Source: CAZLCC01 sp964570845 (GTDB taxonomy: Bacteria; Patescibacteriota; Saccharimonadia; Saccharimonadales; Saccharimonadaceae). From it: DNA of 64,000 nt. The stretch lies in assembly GCA_964570845.1 (NCBI GenBank), contig CAZMZB010000001.1:186001-250000 (forward strand). The letters run 5' to 3'. Each line of letters opens with the position of its first letter. The first letter of the stretch is position 1. The notes beneath the pieces are model-generated. The model did no database searches. It was not told the DNA's origin and saw only the letters and a program-made list of their open reading frames with translations. Positions 56,842 through 64,000 of the stretch are shown one piece after another. The translations under genes were made by a program, and so were the position numbers.

Positions 56842-58125
56842 ATGCAATCCGTAAAATCCATCGCTGTTATCGGGCTGGGATATGTTGGTCTACCTTTAGC
56901 TTTACTCGCTGATAAGAAAGGTTTTGAAGTTAAGGGCATTGATATTAATAAAAAAATTATCGATTCTCTTCAAAAGAATATACCTACAGTAGACGATGTT
57001 AGTAAAGAAGACCTTTCGCAATCTAATATCACCTTTAGCGGTATGATTTCAAATATAAGCTCTTGTGATGCCACTATTGTCTGCGTGCCCACACCAGTCA
57101 ATAGCAATAAAAGTCCAGACCTTAGTCCGTTGAAAAGTGCTGTTGAGAGTGTTGTTCCACATATAAAGAGGGGGGGGCTTTTGGTTATTGAGTCAACCGT
57201 TAATCCTGGTGTTTGCGACGATATTGTCGTCCCTATCATCAAAAAACATGGTAAAAGAATAGGCAGTGATATCTATCTTGCTCACTGCCCTGAGCGTATT
57301 AATCCAGGTGATCCAAAGTGGAACGTAAGTAATATTAATCGCATACTTGGTGCTAATTCAGAAAAAGAATTAGAGGTCGCATTAGATATGTATAAAAGAA
57401 TAGTTGACGCGGAAATTAAACCAATGGCAACACTAAAAGAAGCTGAAGCAGTAAAAGTGGTTGAGAATTCTTTTCGTGATATTAATATTGCATTCGTCAA
57501 TGAGCTTGCCATGTCTTTTCATAAACTCGGTATAAATGTTGAGAATGTAATCGATGGTGCCGCGACAAAGCCATTTGCCTTTATGCCTCATCGCCCTGGA
57601 GCGGGCGTGGGTGGACACTGCATCCCCGTTGATCCATATTATCTCATTGAATATGCTAACGGATTTGGTTTTGAGCATGATTTCTTGCGACTTGCCCGTT
57701 CAATCAATGAGTCGATGCCACACTTTACAATAGATCTTCTGATTGGGGCTCTTAATGAAAAGAAAAAAGCTATCAAAGATACAAAAGTGTCTTTACTTGG
57801 TCTTTCGTATAAGCCGAATGTTGGAGATGACAGAGAAAGTCCGGCATATACTCTTAAAAAGCTACTAGAAAAGTGTGGTGCTGAGATAACTATTTATGAT
57901 CCTTATATTAAAAACTCCTCAACAGTAACCTCGCTTTCTGATGCAGTTCAAGGTACTGACGCAATTCTCATTGCCACCGCACACAATGAGTTTGAGGAGT
58001 TATTAAAGCCAAGTATGAATTCTCTGTTACCTTCAGTTATTGTTGACGGAAGAAACATGTTTAAAAATGATAAAGAGTATTTTAAAAAGGCAGGGACTAC
58101 GTATATCGGCATAGGGGTGAAATGA
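56842..58125 (+). CDS. UDP-sugar 6-dehydrogenase (WecC-like)
   Basis: A 427-aa nucleotide-sugar dehydrogenase: IAVIGLGYVGLPLALLADKKGF, CVPTPVNSNKSPDLSPL, ESTVNPGVCDDIV, CPERINPGDP, EAEAVKVVENSFRDINIAF, GVGGHCIPVDPYYL with the catalytic Cys, and LLGLSYKPNVGDDRESPA. ERINPGDP and GGHCIPVDP point to the UDP-N-acetyl-mannosaminuronate or UDP-GlcNAc dehydrogenase branch rather than UDP-glucose. TATAAT lies 8 nt before the ATG. Overlaps the following GT2 gene by 4 bp. Confidence 0.92.
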   Translation: MQSVKSIAVIGLGYVGLPLALLADKKGFEVKGIDINKKIIDSLQKNIPTVDDVSKEDLSQSNITFSGMISNISSCDATIVCVPTPVNSNKSPDLSPLKSAVESVVPHIKRGGLLVIESTVNPGVCDDIVVPIIKKHGKRIGSDIYLAHCPERINPGDPKWNVSNINRILGANSEKELEVALDMYKRIVDAEIKPMATLKEAEAVKVVENSFRDINIAFVNELAMSFHKLGINVENVIDGAATKPFAFMPHRPGAGVGGHCIPVDPYYLIEYANGFGFEHDFLRLARSINESMPHFTIDLLIGALNEKKKAIKDTKVSLLGLSYKPNVGDDRESPAYTLKKLLEKCGAEITIYDPYIKNSSTVTSLSDAVQGTDAILIATAHNEFEELLKPSMNSLLPSVIVDGRNMFKNDKEYFKKAGTTYIGIGVK

Positions 58126-59066
58126 TGAAAGTTTTCATTCAAATTCCATGTCTTAATGAAGAAAGTACACTTCCACTGGTTTTTAAAACTATGCCCAAGA
58201 AACTACCCGGCGTTAATAGTGTCGAGTGGCTCATTATCGACGATGGCTCAACTGATAAGACTGTTGAAATAGCAAAAAAACTTGGGGTAAAACATATTAT
58301 TTCGCATAAAAGAAATATGGGATTAGCACGTAGCTTTCGAGACGGCATTGATTATGCATTAAAATACGGCGCTGATATCGTGGTAAATACCGATGGTGAT
58401 AATCAATATCCTCAAGAAAGAATCGCCGATTTAATCCAGCCTATTATCGAAAAAAGGGCCGATATTGTTATCGGTGATCGTCAAACTTCAAAAATTGCTC
58501 ACTTCTCGGGTTTTAAAAAATTTATGCAACATTTTGGGAGTAGTATCGTTAACCTTGCTGCCGGCACAAATCTTCCTGATGCAGCAAGCGGATTTCGAGC
58601 CTATTCACGAGACTCACTCATAAAACTAAATATTGTTACTCCTTTTAGTTATTGTATGGAAACTATCATTCAGGCTGGCAATAAACGACTAAAGATTGAA
58701 AGTATTCCTATAAAAACAAATGAAAAAACTCGAGAATCAAGGTTATTTAAAAACATCTGGCAACATATGTTCAAGTCTGCTCAAGCAATTTTAAGAAGCT
58801 ATATTATGTTTAAACCTCATATTATTTTTGTCTCCCTCGGGTTAACTTTATTTATCCTGGGGCTAATTCCATTTATCCGCTACGCCATATTCTTTGCTAT
58901 GGGTGAAGGCTCTGGACACTTGCAGTCGCTTATTCTTGGGGCTGCATTAATTATTGGTTCACTTCTCTGCTTTGTTCTTCTCGTTATTGCCGATCTTCAG
59001 AAAACAAACCGCATACTACTTGAAGACCAGCTTGAGCATATTAAAGAAATACAATATAAAAAATAG
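58122..59066 (+). CDS. Family 2 glycosyltransferase with membrane anchor
   Basis: A 314-aa GT2: VFIQIPCLNEESTLPLVF, LIIDDGSTDKTVEIAKK, VVNTDGDNQYPQERI, GFRAYSRDSLIKLN, and two C-terminal transmembrane helices. It has the same architecture as the protein at 55827-56792, suggesting an old duplication. ATGATG start overlaps the dehydrogenase stop, so it is co-translated and may use its sugar product. Confidence 0.9.
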   Translation: MMKVFIQIPCLNEESTLPLVFKTMPKKLPGVNSVEWLIIDDGSTDKTVEIAKKLGVKHIISHKRNMGLARSFRDGIDYALKYGADIVVNTDGDNQYPQERIADLIQPIIEKRADIVIGDRQTSKIAHFSGFKKFMQHFGSSIVNLAAGTNLPDAASGFRAYSRDSLIKLNIVTPFSYCMETIIQAGNKRLKIESIPIKTNEKTRESRLFKNIWQHMFKSAQAILRSYIMFKPHIIFVSLGLTLFILGLIPFIRYAIFFAMGEGSGHLQSLILGAALIIGSLLCFVLLVIADLQKTNRILLEDQLEHIKEIQYKK

Positions 59067-59067
59067 G

Positions 59068-60282
59068 CTAGCTTTTTAAAACTTTTTCAATAGCTTCAAC
59101 CTGTTTATATGACTGTCTTTTTACTTCCGGCAGATGTTTTTTAATTTTTTCCTTCACTTCATTTCTTTCTTTTTCAAGTTCATTAAACCGCTGCTTTAAA
59201 TACTCATTAGTTAGCTTCTCCTGTCCAAATGCCCACTCTTCTAAGTCAAACATTTCAAGCACTTCTTTATATTTATGACTCCAGCCAATAACAAGTGTTG
59301 GTACTTCCATCGCAAGCGCTGAAATCATGGCGTGAAACCGAGAGGTTACAAACATATCACACTTGCCGATAATAGCTCTAAGTTCTTGCGAGCTTAGTTC
59401 ATCTTCAATAAATAAACATTCTTTTGGGGTTTTTAGATTACTATAAATTTCTTTGCACAATGGCAAGTCATTGTTATGCGTCTTTTTCGTATGCAGGCGA
59501 ATGCTGTGAGGTAAAAGAATAATCTTATAGCCATTATTAGAGAGTTCATCTATGAAATTGGTTATTGTTTTGGTGTAATCTTTGCCCGTTTTAGTAACCT
59601 TTTTTTGCATTACAACACTTGGGGAAATACCGACCACCTTACTATTTTTAAAGAACTTTTCATCATAGTATTGTTTCACAGCTTCTTTTTCTTTTTTCGT
59701 TAACTCCAATAAAAATGCATAGTCAGCTCCTTCAATAGTATTCTCAAGTCCTAACTCATCTAGATATTTCTGAGTAATCGCGCCACGCGATACTATCACC
59801 TTCATCTTTGGTAAAAATATTTTTGCAAAGAATTTATTAATTGGATTATTAAATGGTCCGAGTGCTTGAGAGCATTTAATCACCGGTGTACCTACCATGA
59901 GAGCGGGGAGAATACTTGCAATATTATAGAGAAGAAATTTTTCTCTCCCATCAACAAAAGTGATGCCACCTTGGTCAAGCAACACATCAGCTTCCGTTAA
60001 CGTGCGAATAGAAACCGAGTTTCTTCTTAAAAAAGCCCTTAGAAATGGAAAAATCTTATAAATGAACGCCAGTAGGTTAATGACAACTCCTAAGAATAAG
60101 GCGTCTGCTCTAATGATTTTTAGATTTTTATATGTACTATGCTTCTCTTCCTCACCTACAGACTGATACGTAAATAAATAGAATTCTTTATCAGAGCCAA
60201 GAGTTTGGAGGGAACTCTCCAGCATTGCTGCGGCGCCTTTGTTGCCGGTAAGCGTTGATCCGATAACTGCTATTTTCTTCAT
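59068..60282 (-). CDS. Polysaccharide pyruvyl transferase family protein
   Basis: A 404-aa protein of the CsaB/WcaK family: IGSTLTGNKGAAAMLESSLQTL at the N-terminus, LDQGGITFVDG, CSQALGPFNNPINKFF, VSRGAITQKYLDELG, and the C-terminal CDMFVTSRFHAMISALAMEVPTLVIGWSHKY (in part SRFHAMISALA). It would add ketal pyruvate to a surface glycan. Start overlaps the stop of the preceding flippase-like gene by 4 bp. Confidence 0.88.
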   Translation of the reverse strand: MKKIAVIGSTLTGNKGAAAMLESSLQTLGSDKEFYLFTYQSVGEEEKHSTYKNLKIIRADALFLGVVINLLAFIYKIFPFLRAFLRRNSVSIRTLTEADVLLDQGGITFVDGREKFLLYNIASILPALMVGTPVIKCSQALGPFNNPINKFFAKIFLPKMKVIVSRGAITQKYLDELGLENTIEGADYAFLLELTKKEKEAVKQYYDEKFFKNSKVVGISPSVVMQKKVTKTGKDYTKTITNFIDELSNNGYKIILLPHSIRLHTKKTHNNDLPLCKEIYSNLKTPKECLFIEDELSSQELRAIIGKCDMFVTSRFHAMISALAMEVPTLVIGWSHKYKEVLEMFDLEEWAFGQEKLTNEYLKQRFNELEKERNEVKEKIKKHLPEVKRQSYKQVEAIEKVLKS

Positions 60283-61217
60283 TGATTTCTCTTTTCTTTT
60301 TTCAAAAGATATCCGTAAATAAGCGCGACTACGCCATCACCAAGCGTCGCATAAAGCCTAGCTACAAGAGAAAGTACAATAGCAACTTCTATAGAAAAGT
60401 ATTGGCTAGTAAAAAGTACAATCACCGCCTCTCGCACACCAATCCCACTAGGCACGAAAATAGCGAGTAGCCCAACAGCACCCGCAAGAACATAAGCTGC
60501 CACAAGTCCTATGTATGCTTGTTCTGGAATGTATGTTATTGAAGCTACTACAAATATAAAACCGATGCCATTTACAAGTCGGGGACCTAAAAACTTCAGA
60601 ACATAATAAAACAATTGTTTTGATTGCAAAATATATTCTTTTTCAATTGGCTTCTTTTTGAAAATTTTGAAAACATAGTTTAAGAGAGTATAAAAGGCTT
60701 TTTGATTAAGAAGTAACAATAAGGGGACAGCGAGTAGTAGAGGCGCGAAGACGCCAAGGTTAGCTGTTGTTTGCTCAAAGAATGATATTGCAACAATTGG
60801 TATGGAAAGAAGTAGCGAGGCAAAAATCAAAAAGGCATGTTCATAAATAAAAGTAACCGTAACTAATTTTTTGCTATACCCTCTTTTTTTTGCCCACGTG
60901 ATTTTATTGAGCAACGAACCAGCCTGACCTGGAATATATTTTAAAAGCCAAGATAAAGAGTGTACCTTGATTGCTTCTTCGTTAGTAATTGGTTTTTTAC
61001 TAAGCTGGCTAATTAATTTACCCCACAATACACCCGTCCACACAACCGCTAAAGCAAAGAGTACAATACTTACAATAGACCATGTATTAAATGAAAGATG
61101 GACATCTTGGAGTTGGCTCCAATTATTAATAAGTGATTTACCGAAAAAGTAGGTAATTAAGCCAATAATTACCCAAGCGAAAATGGTACGAAAAACTTTA
61201 TTATTTAGATATTTCAC
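60279..61217 (-). CDS. Lysylphosphatidylglycerol-synthase-TM/flippase-like membrane protein
   Basis: A 312-aa protein with about eight transmembrane helices and the UPF0104/AglD pattern: HSLSWLLKYIPGQAGSLLNKITW, in part KYIPGQAGSLLNKI, and GAVGLLAIFVPSGIGVREAVIVLF. The family is often linked to glycolipid biosynthesis or lipid flipping. GTG start. It overlaps its upstream paralogue by 17 bp. Confidence 0.88.
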   Translation of the reverse strand: MKYLNNKVFRTIFAWVIIGLITYFFGKSLINNWSQLQDVHLSFNTWSIVSIVLFALAVVWTGVLWGKLISQLSKKPITNEEAIKVHSLSWLLKYIPGQAGSLLNKITWAKKRGYSKKLVTVTFIYEHAFLIFASLLLSIPIVAISFFEQTTANLGVFAPLLLAVPLLLLLNQKAFYTLLNYVFKIFKKKPIEKEYILQSKQLFYYVLKFLGPRLVNGIGFIFVVASITYIPEQAYIGLVAAYVLAGAVGLLAIFVPSGIGVREAVIVLFTSQYFSIEVAIVLSLVARLYATLGDGVVALIYGYLLKKEKRNQ

Positions 61218-62172
61218 GAAAACCTTTATTACGCTTCAAGCTGGTTATCCTAACCCAACCCCATCCAAGAATTAATATTATATACTTTACTCCTCTATCC
61301 AGAATTGCTGCTCCAATAATTTGAGGGGTTGTAATGCCTATAATCGATGAAGAGAATATATATATTACTTCTTTAATTCCAAGGGCTCCAGGCGTTAAGT
61401 TAATAAGCAAACTCATGGCACCTAGAATAGTATATAGAGACAGCCCTACTAGTGTTATATGCGCCCCGACGCTGGCTAGAGAGGCGTAGCTAATTAGCAG
61501 AGATGCAAGGAAATTAATAAGTGTGAGAATAGTTAAAGAAACAATAAGTTTCCTACTACTTATAATTAGATTCCAGCCATTCACAATATCTTTAAGAGTA
61601 AATATAGTTTTTGAAAAAAAGCCTTCTTTTATTTTATTTGATGACTGTTCAGCTAGTTTTTTTGGCAAACCAAATATTGTTAGGTATGTTGTGGTAAGAA
61701 ATATTCCACCAAACATAAAGAGGATTGTATAGTATTCGAATGTATGGGCTGTATTAATTAGAGTAAGTGTAATAAGACCAAGCAAGGCATTGATTAAAAA
61801 TACTATTATGTAGTTGCCAGACAGAGCACTAATAAAATTTTTATAGCTTAAACTATGATTCTTTTTTAAAAATATTGCTTGTACCCCAGATCCGCCACCC
61901 GCAGGTAAAAATAAGTTCCCCGTTGCCGTTACCATAGACGCACGAAAACTCTCTGCCGTTGACATGTCTTTCTGAAAGGATCTTAGAATTAATCTCAAGA
62001 ATATTCCGTTCATAAATAATACTACTAAATGTCCTATTGCTATAAGTACTAAGTAAAAAGGATGTACTGATAATAGTGCCTCAAATTCTCTAATATTTGC
62101 AAAGAAATAGCCGATAAAAATTATGACAACTAGCAGAGTTATTACAATTGAAATTGTTCTATTTTTTTTCAT
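61201..62172 (-). CDS. Lysylphosphatidylglycerol-synthase-TM/flippase-like membrane protein (paralogue)
   Basis: A 323-aa protein with about eight transmembrane helices: FRASMVTATGNLFLPAGGGSGVQAIFLKK (in part FLPAGGGSGVQAIFL) and LLINLTPGALGIKEVIYIF match the LPG_synthase_TM family. It is paralogous to the next gene, and the pair may act together with the pyruvyl transferase on a lipid-linked glycan. Starts an apparent three-gene operon. Confidence 0.85.
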   Translation of the reverse strand: MKKNRTISIVITLLVVIIFIGYFFANIREFEALLSVHPFYLVLIAIGHLVVLFMNGIFLRLILRSFQKDMSTAESFRASMVTATGNLFLPAGGGSGVQAIFLKKNHSLSYKNFISALSGNYIIVFLINALLGLITLTLINTAHTFEYYTILFMFGGIFLTTTYLTIFGLPKKLAEQSSNKIKEGFFSKTIFTLKDIVNGWNLIISSRKLIVSLTILTLINFLASLLISYASLASVGAHITLVGLSLYTILGAMSLLINLTPGALGIKEVIYIFSSSIIGITTPQIIGAAILDRGVKYIILILGWGWVRITSLKRNKGFREISK

Positions 62173-62278
62173 CTATAGTAATCATTATAGTCGATATACA
62201 TAAAATCACATCTAAAATTTTGATACGATGTTATAATTTAACTTTAGTTGCGCTAAAATATAAGGAGTTCAAATTACT

Positions 62279-63103
62279 ATGATACTTAAAAGGTTACGGC
62301 AGCTACAGCCAATACGCAGAAACAGCATATGGTTAAAAAGCCCCATATCTCTTTCTGAGAAGATAATTTACTATCCAAATATTATAGTAGCTTTTATAAG
62401 GCCTCTAGCGGGAAAAGACAGAAAGATTCGATACCTAGGTTCAGATTTTCGTTACGACAATATTTATAGCCCCCTTTCTCTTCAAGCTTATCCATTTGAA
62501 ATTGGAAACATATTAAAAAATACAGATACTGATATCAATTATGTACTAGATATAGGAGGAAACATTGGACAATTTTCAAAGACTTTCTCATATATTAATA
62601 AAGATGCACATATAGACGTTTTCGAGCCGAATCAAGTTATCTTTAAACAGCTGGAAGATAACTTAGGAAATAACCCCAATATAAAACTATGGAATTTTGG
62701 CGTTGGGGAAGCTAAGAAGAAAATGAAGTTAAAATTTGAAAAAGGGAAATCTGCAATAGGATCTTTCTTGGAGGCAAACGCGAGTAATTCTGATAATCCC
62801 AATCTTGAAAAAATATCTGTAAAAATCACGAATGATATTCCTAAGATTACAAAACGAACAAATTATGACCTTATAAAAATTGATGTGGAAGGCTATGAAT
62901 ATGAGGCACTAAAATATCTTGGCAAGAATATAAAAACAAAATATTTATTTGTTGAAGTCTCAGGTATTGGAAGATATAAAACCTTCAAACATTCTTCTCT
63001 GTTTAATCTGATTAAAAAACAATTCGGAGATTTTGATATAGTCTATCAATCAGAAACCTCTTCAAGAGATGCAACCATAGAGTTCTTATTTAAGTTTGTT
63101 TAA
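62279..63103 (+). CDS. FkbM family methyltransferase
   Basis: A 274-aa protein: YVLDIGGNIGQFSKTFSYIN (SAM motif I), IDVFEPNQVIFKQLEDNL, GVGEAKKKMKL, YDLIKIDVEGYEYEALK and YLFVEVSG match the FkbM methyltransferase domain. In polysaccharide clusters these O-methylate sugars. AAGGAG precedes the ATG by 10 bases. Converges on the terminal glycosyltransferase with an 18-bp overlap. Confidence 0.9.
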   Translation: MILKRLRQLQPIRRNSIWLKSPISLSEKIIYYPNIIVAFIRPLAGKDRKIRYLGSDFRYDNIYSPLSLQAYPFEIGNILKNTDTDINYVLDIGGNIGQFSKTFSYINKDAHIDVFEPNQVIFKQLEDNLGNNPNIKLWNFGVGEAKKKMKLKFEKGKSAIGSFLEANASNSDNPNLEKISVKITNDIPKITKRTNYDLIKIDVEGYEYEALKYLGKNIKTKYLFVEVSGIGRYKTFKHSSLFNLIKKQFGDFDIVYQSETSSRDATIEFLFKFV

Positions 63104-64000
63104 AATATTTATAAATAACCCTTTTATTAGGCCGAGTGAAAATAAAACAGCTATGGCTGGGGCGGCAAAGAATATAGCCTTTTTCTCTTGCCAATTTTCA
63201 CCCAATAATATACTTAATACTAGCCCTGCTAAAATCAAAGCTACCATGAAAACGAGAATCGCCTTCCAATACAAAAACACAAATACTATTAGCATTAACG
63301 TGGCTATATAGAAAAAGATTAATGGATAAAAAAATCTTGTTTGAGGCTGCAAATAATAATCAACAAATTTAGGCCCCCGTTCATAAAGATGTCTAACCTG
63401 TTTCTGTAGATTGGTCCTTGGCCTGTAGTAAATTGTTAACTTACTAGTTCTAAGCAAGCCTCTTTTGGTAATTAGCATTATTTCTTTTAGTATTTTTGTA
63501 TCATCACTAATGTTCCTTACATCTTTTTGGGCGTATGCTTTTTTTACAGTCTGGCATGCTTTTAGAAAGATATCTTTCTCTACAACTAGAGAGGTTGTGC
63601 CTTTGGATGACTTTTCAAAATTACTTTTTGTAATGTAATAATCCTCAAAACTACTTCCCCACTTATTACCGTATGCCTTCTTCCGTATTGCACTAATTGT
63701 TATAGAGATAGCATTCAAGCTATCTTCAACTTCCATAACATTTGGCACAATGCACTCTTCATCCATTGTTGTCAGCTTGCTTAAATAATCTTTTTCCAGT
63801 TCAACCCTGTCATCAATAAACAGTAGTCTTGAATATTTTGCTAGCTCTGCACCCTTAACACGAGCCTCAAATCTTCCTTTATTATTTGCAAATTGGCGCA
63901 CCCTAAAAGGAATTTTATTATCTTTAAATATTGCCTCCTTTTGTTCAACAATCTTCTTAAGATCCTCATTAATACCATCAATAATGACGATTATTTCGTA
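63086..64000 (-). CDS. Family 2 glycosyltransferase (partial, runs off the window)
   Basis: The reading frame is open to base 64000. Its visible beginning is YEIIVIIDGINEDLKKIVEQ, then FANNKGRFEARVKGAELAKY and LLFIDDRVELEKDYL, the GT2 pattern with the DxD-like IDDRVE. The C-terminal part has transmembrane helices (FFYPLIFFYIATLMLIVFVFLYW, in part, and AIFFAAPAIAVLFSLGLIKG). The GTG at 63901 is internal, not the start; the N-terminus lies beyond the window. Confidence 0.85.
   Translation of the reverse strand, partial: YEIIVIIDGINEDLKKIVEQKEAIFKDNKIPFRVRQFANNKGRFEARVKGAELAKYSRLLFIDDRVELEKDYLSKLTTMDEECIVPNVMEVEDSLNAISITISAIRKKAYGNKWGSSFEDYYITKSNFEKSSKGTTSLVVEKDIFLKACQTVKKAYAQKDVRNISDDTKILKEIMLITKRGLLRTSKLTIYYRPRTNLQKQVRHLYERGPKFVDYYLQPQTRFFYPLIFFYIATLMLIVFVFLYWKAILVFMVALILAGLVLSILLGENWQEKKAIFFAAPAIAVLFSLGLIKGLFINILNKLK

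Noticed and set aside
1..64000. CRISPR array or cas genes
   Set aside because: No regularly spaced direct repeats and no Cas-like proteins were seen.
1..64000. Recoded TGA (glycine) as in SR1/Gracilibacteria
   Set aside because: Many genes end in TGA at the expected place, including ATGA overlaps, and no conserved motif needs TGA as sense.

Overview
The window is a compact, AT-rich stretch of bacterial chromosome, most likely from Candidatus Saccharibacteria (TM7) or a close relative in the Patescibacteria/CPR. The reasons are very short intergenic gaps with many 4-bp gene overlaps, a DUF5652 protein, a SemiSWEET, many small DUF proteins typical of these genomes, and normal use of TGA as a stop (for example the ATGA overlap at 49007-49010), which argues against the SR1/Gracilibacteria code. 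The lineage call is inference from gene content. A recurring feature is a -10 box (TATAAT-like) placed 5-8 nt before the start codon of at least 18 genes, which implies leaderless mRNAs.

Layout. 1-8.7 kb: housekeeping. PRC-barrel protein; recA, a 56-aa ORF and recX as one operon; a pilin; ruvC, ruvA, ruvB and yebC; a SemiSWEET; a HAD phosphatase; and a leuA-like 2-isopropylmalate synthase. The leuA-like gene is preceded by what looks like a complete classical leucine attenuator: promoter, a 27-codon leader peptide with 8 Leu codons, alternative hairpins and an intrinsic terminator. 8.9-17.6 kb: a probable integrative element next to tRNA-Lys. It carries a large serine recombinase, a LlaMI/MutH-like restriction enzyme with a C5 cytosine methyltransferase, an OLD-family ATPase/TOPRIM nuclease, and an uncharacterised three-gene membrane operon. 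That operon has an elaborate leader (second leader peptide, 13-bp stem, overlapping terminator, hairpin over the ribosome site) and lies divergent from a winged-helix protein. 17.7-26.5 kb: the heat-shock regulon (dnaJ, dnaK, hrcA, grpE) with four CIRCE operators, a carotenoid-type membrane protein, an FAD oxidase and guanylate kinase. 26.5-45.5 kb: two ABC exporters, a CobW GTPase, a sigma-region-2-like protein, many small DUF enzymes with at least two decayed gene fragments between them, a GAPDH-like enzyme, Nudix hydrolases, and a five-gene operon built around a PLP decarboxylase. 45.6-64 kb: tRNA-Asn, a LexA-type DNA-binding protein, and a large cell-surface polysaccharide region. This last region holds a Wzy-like polymerase, an initiating sugar-phosphate transferase, glycosyltransferases, GlmS, a complete dTDP-L-rhamnose pathway with an RmlC-RmlD fusion, a UDP-sugar dehydrogenase, a pyruvyl transferase, two flippase-like membrane proteins and an FkbM methyltransferase. 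It runs off the right edge inside a glycosyltransferase.

The strongest candidates for undescribed biology are the two translation-coupled RNA leaders (8.68-8.88 kb and 14.76-14.96 kb) and the defence-bearing integrative element that contains the second one.
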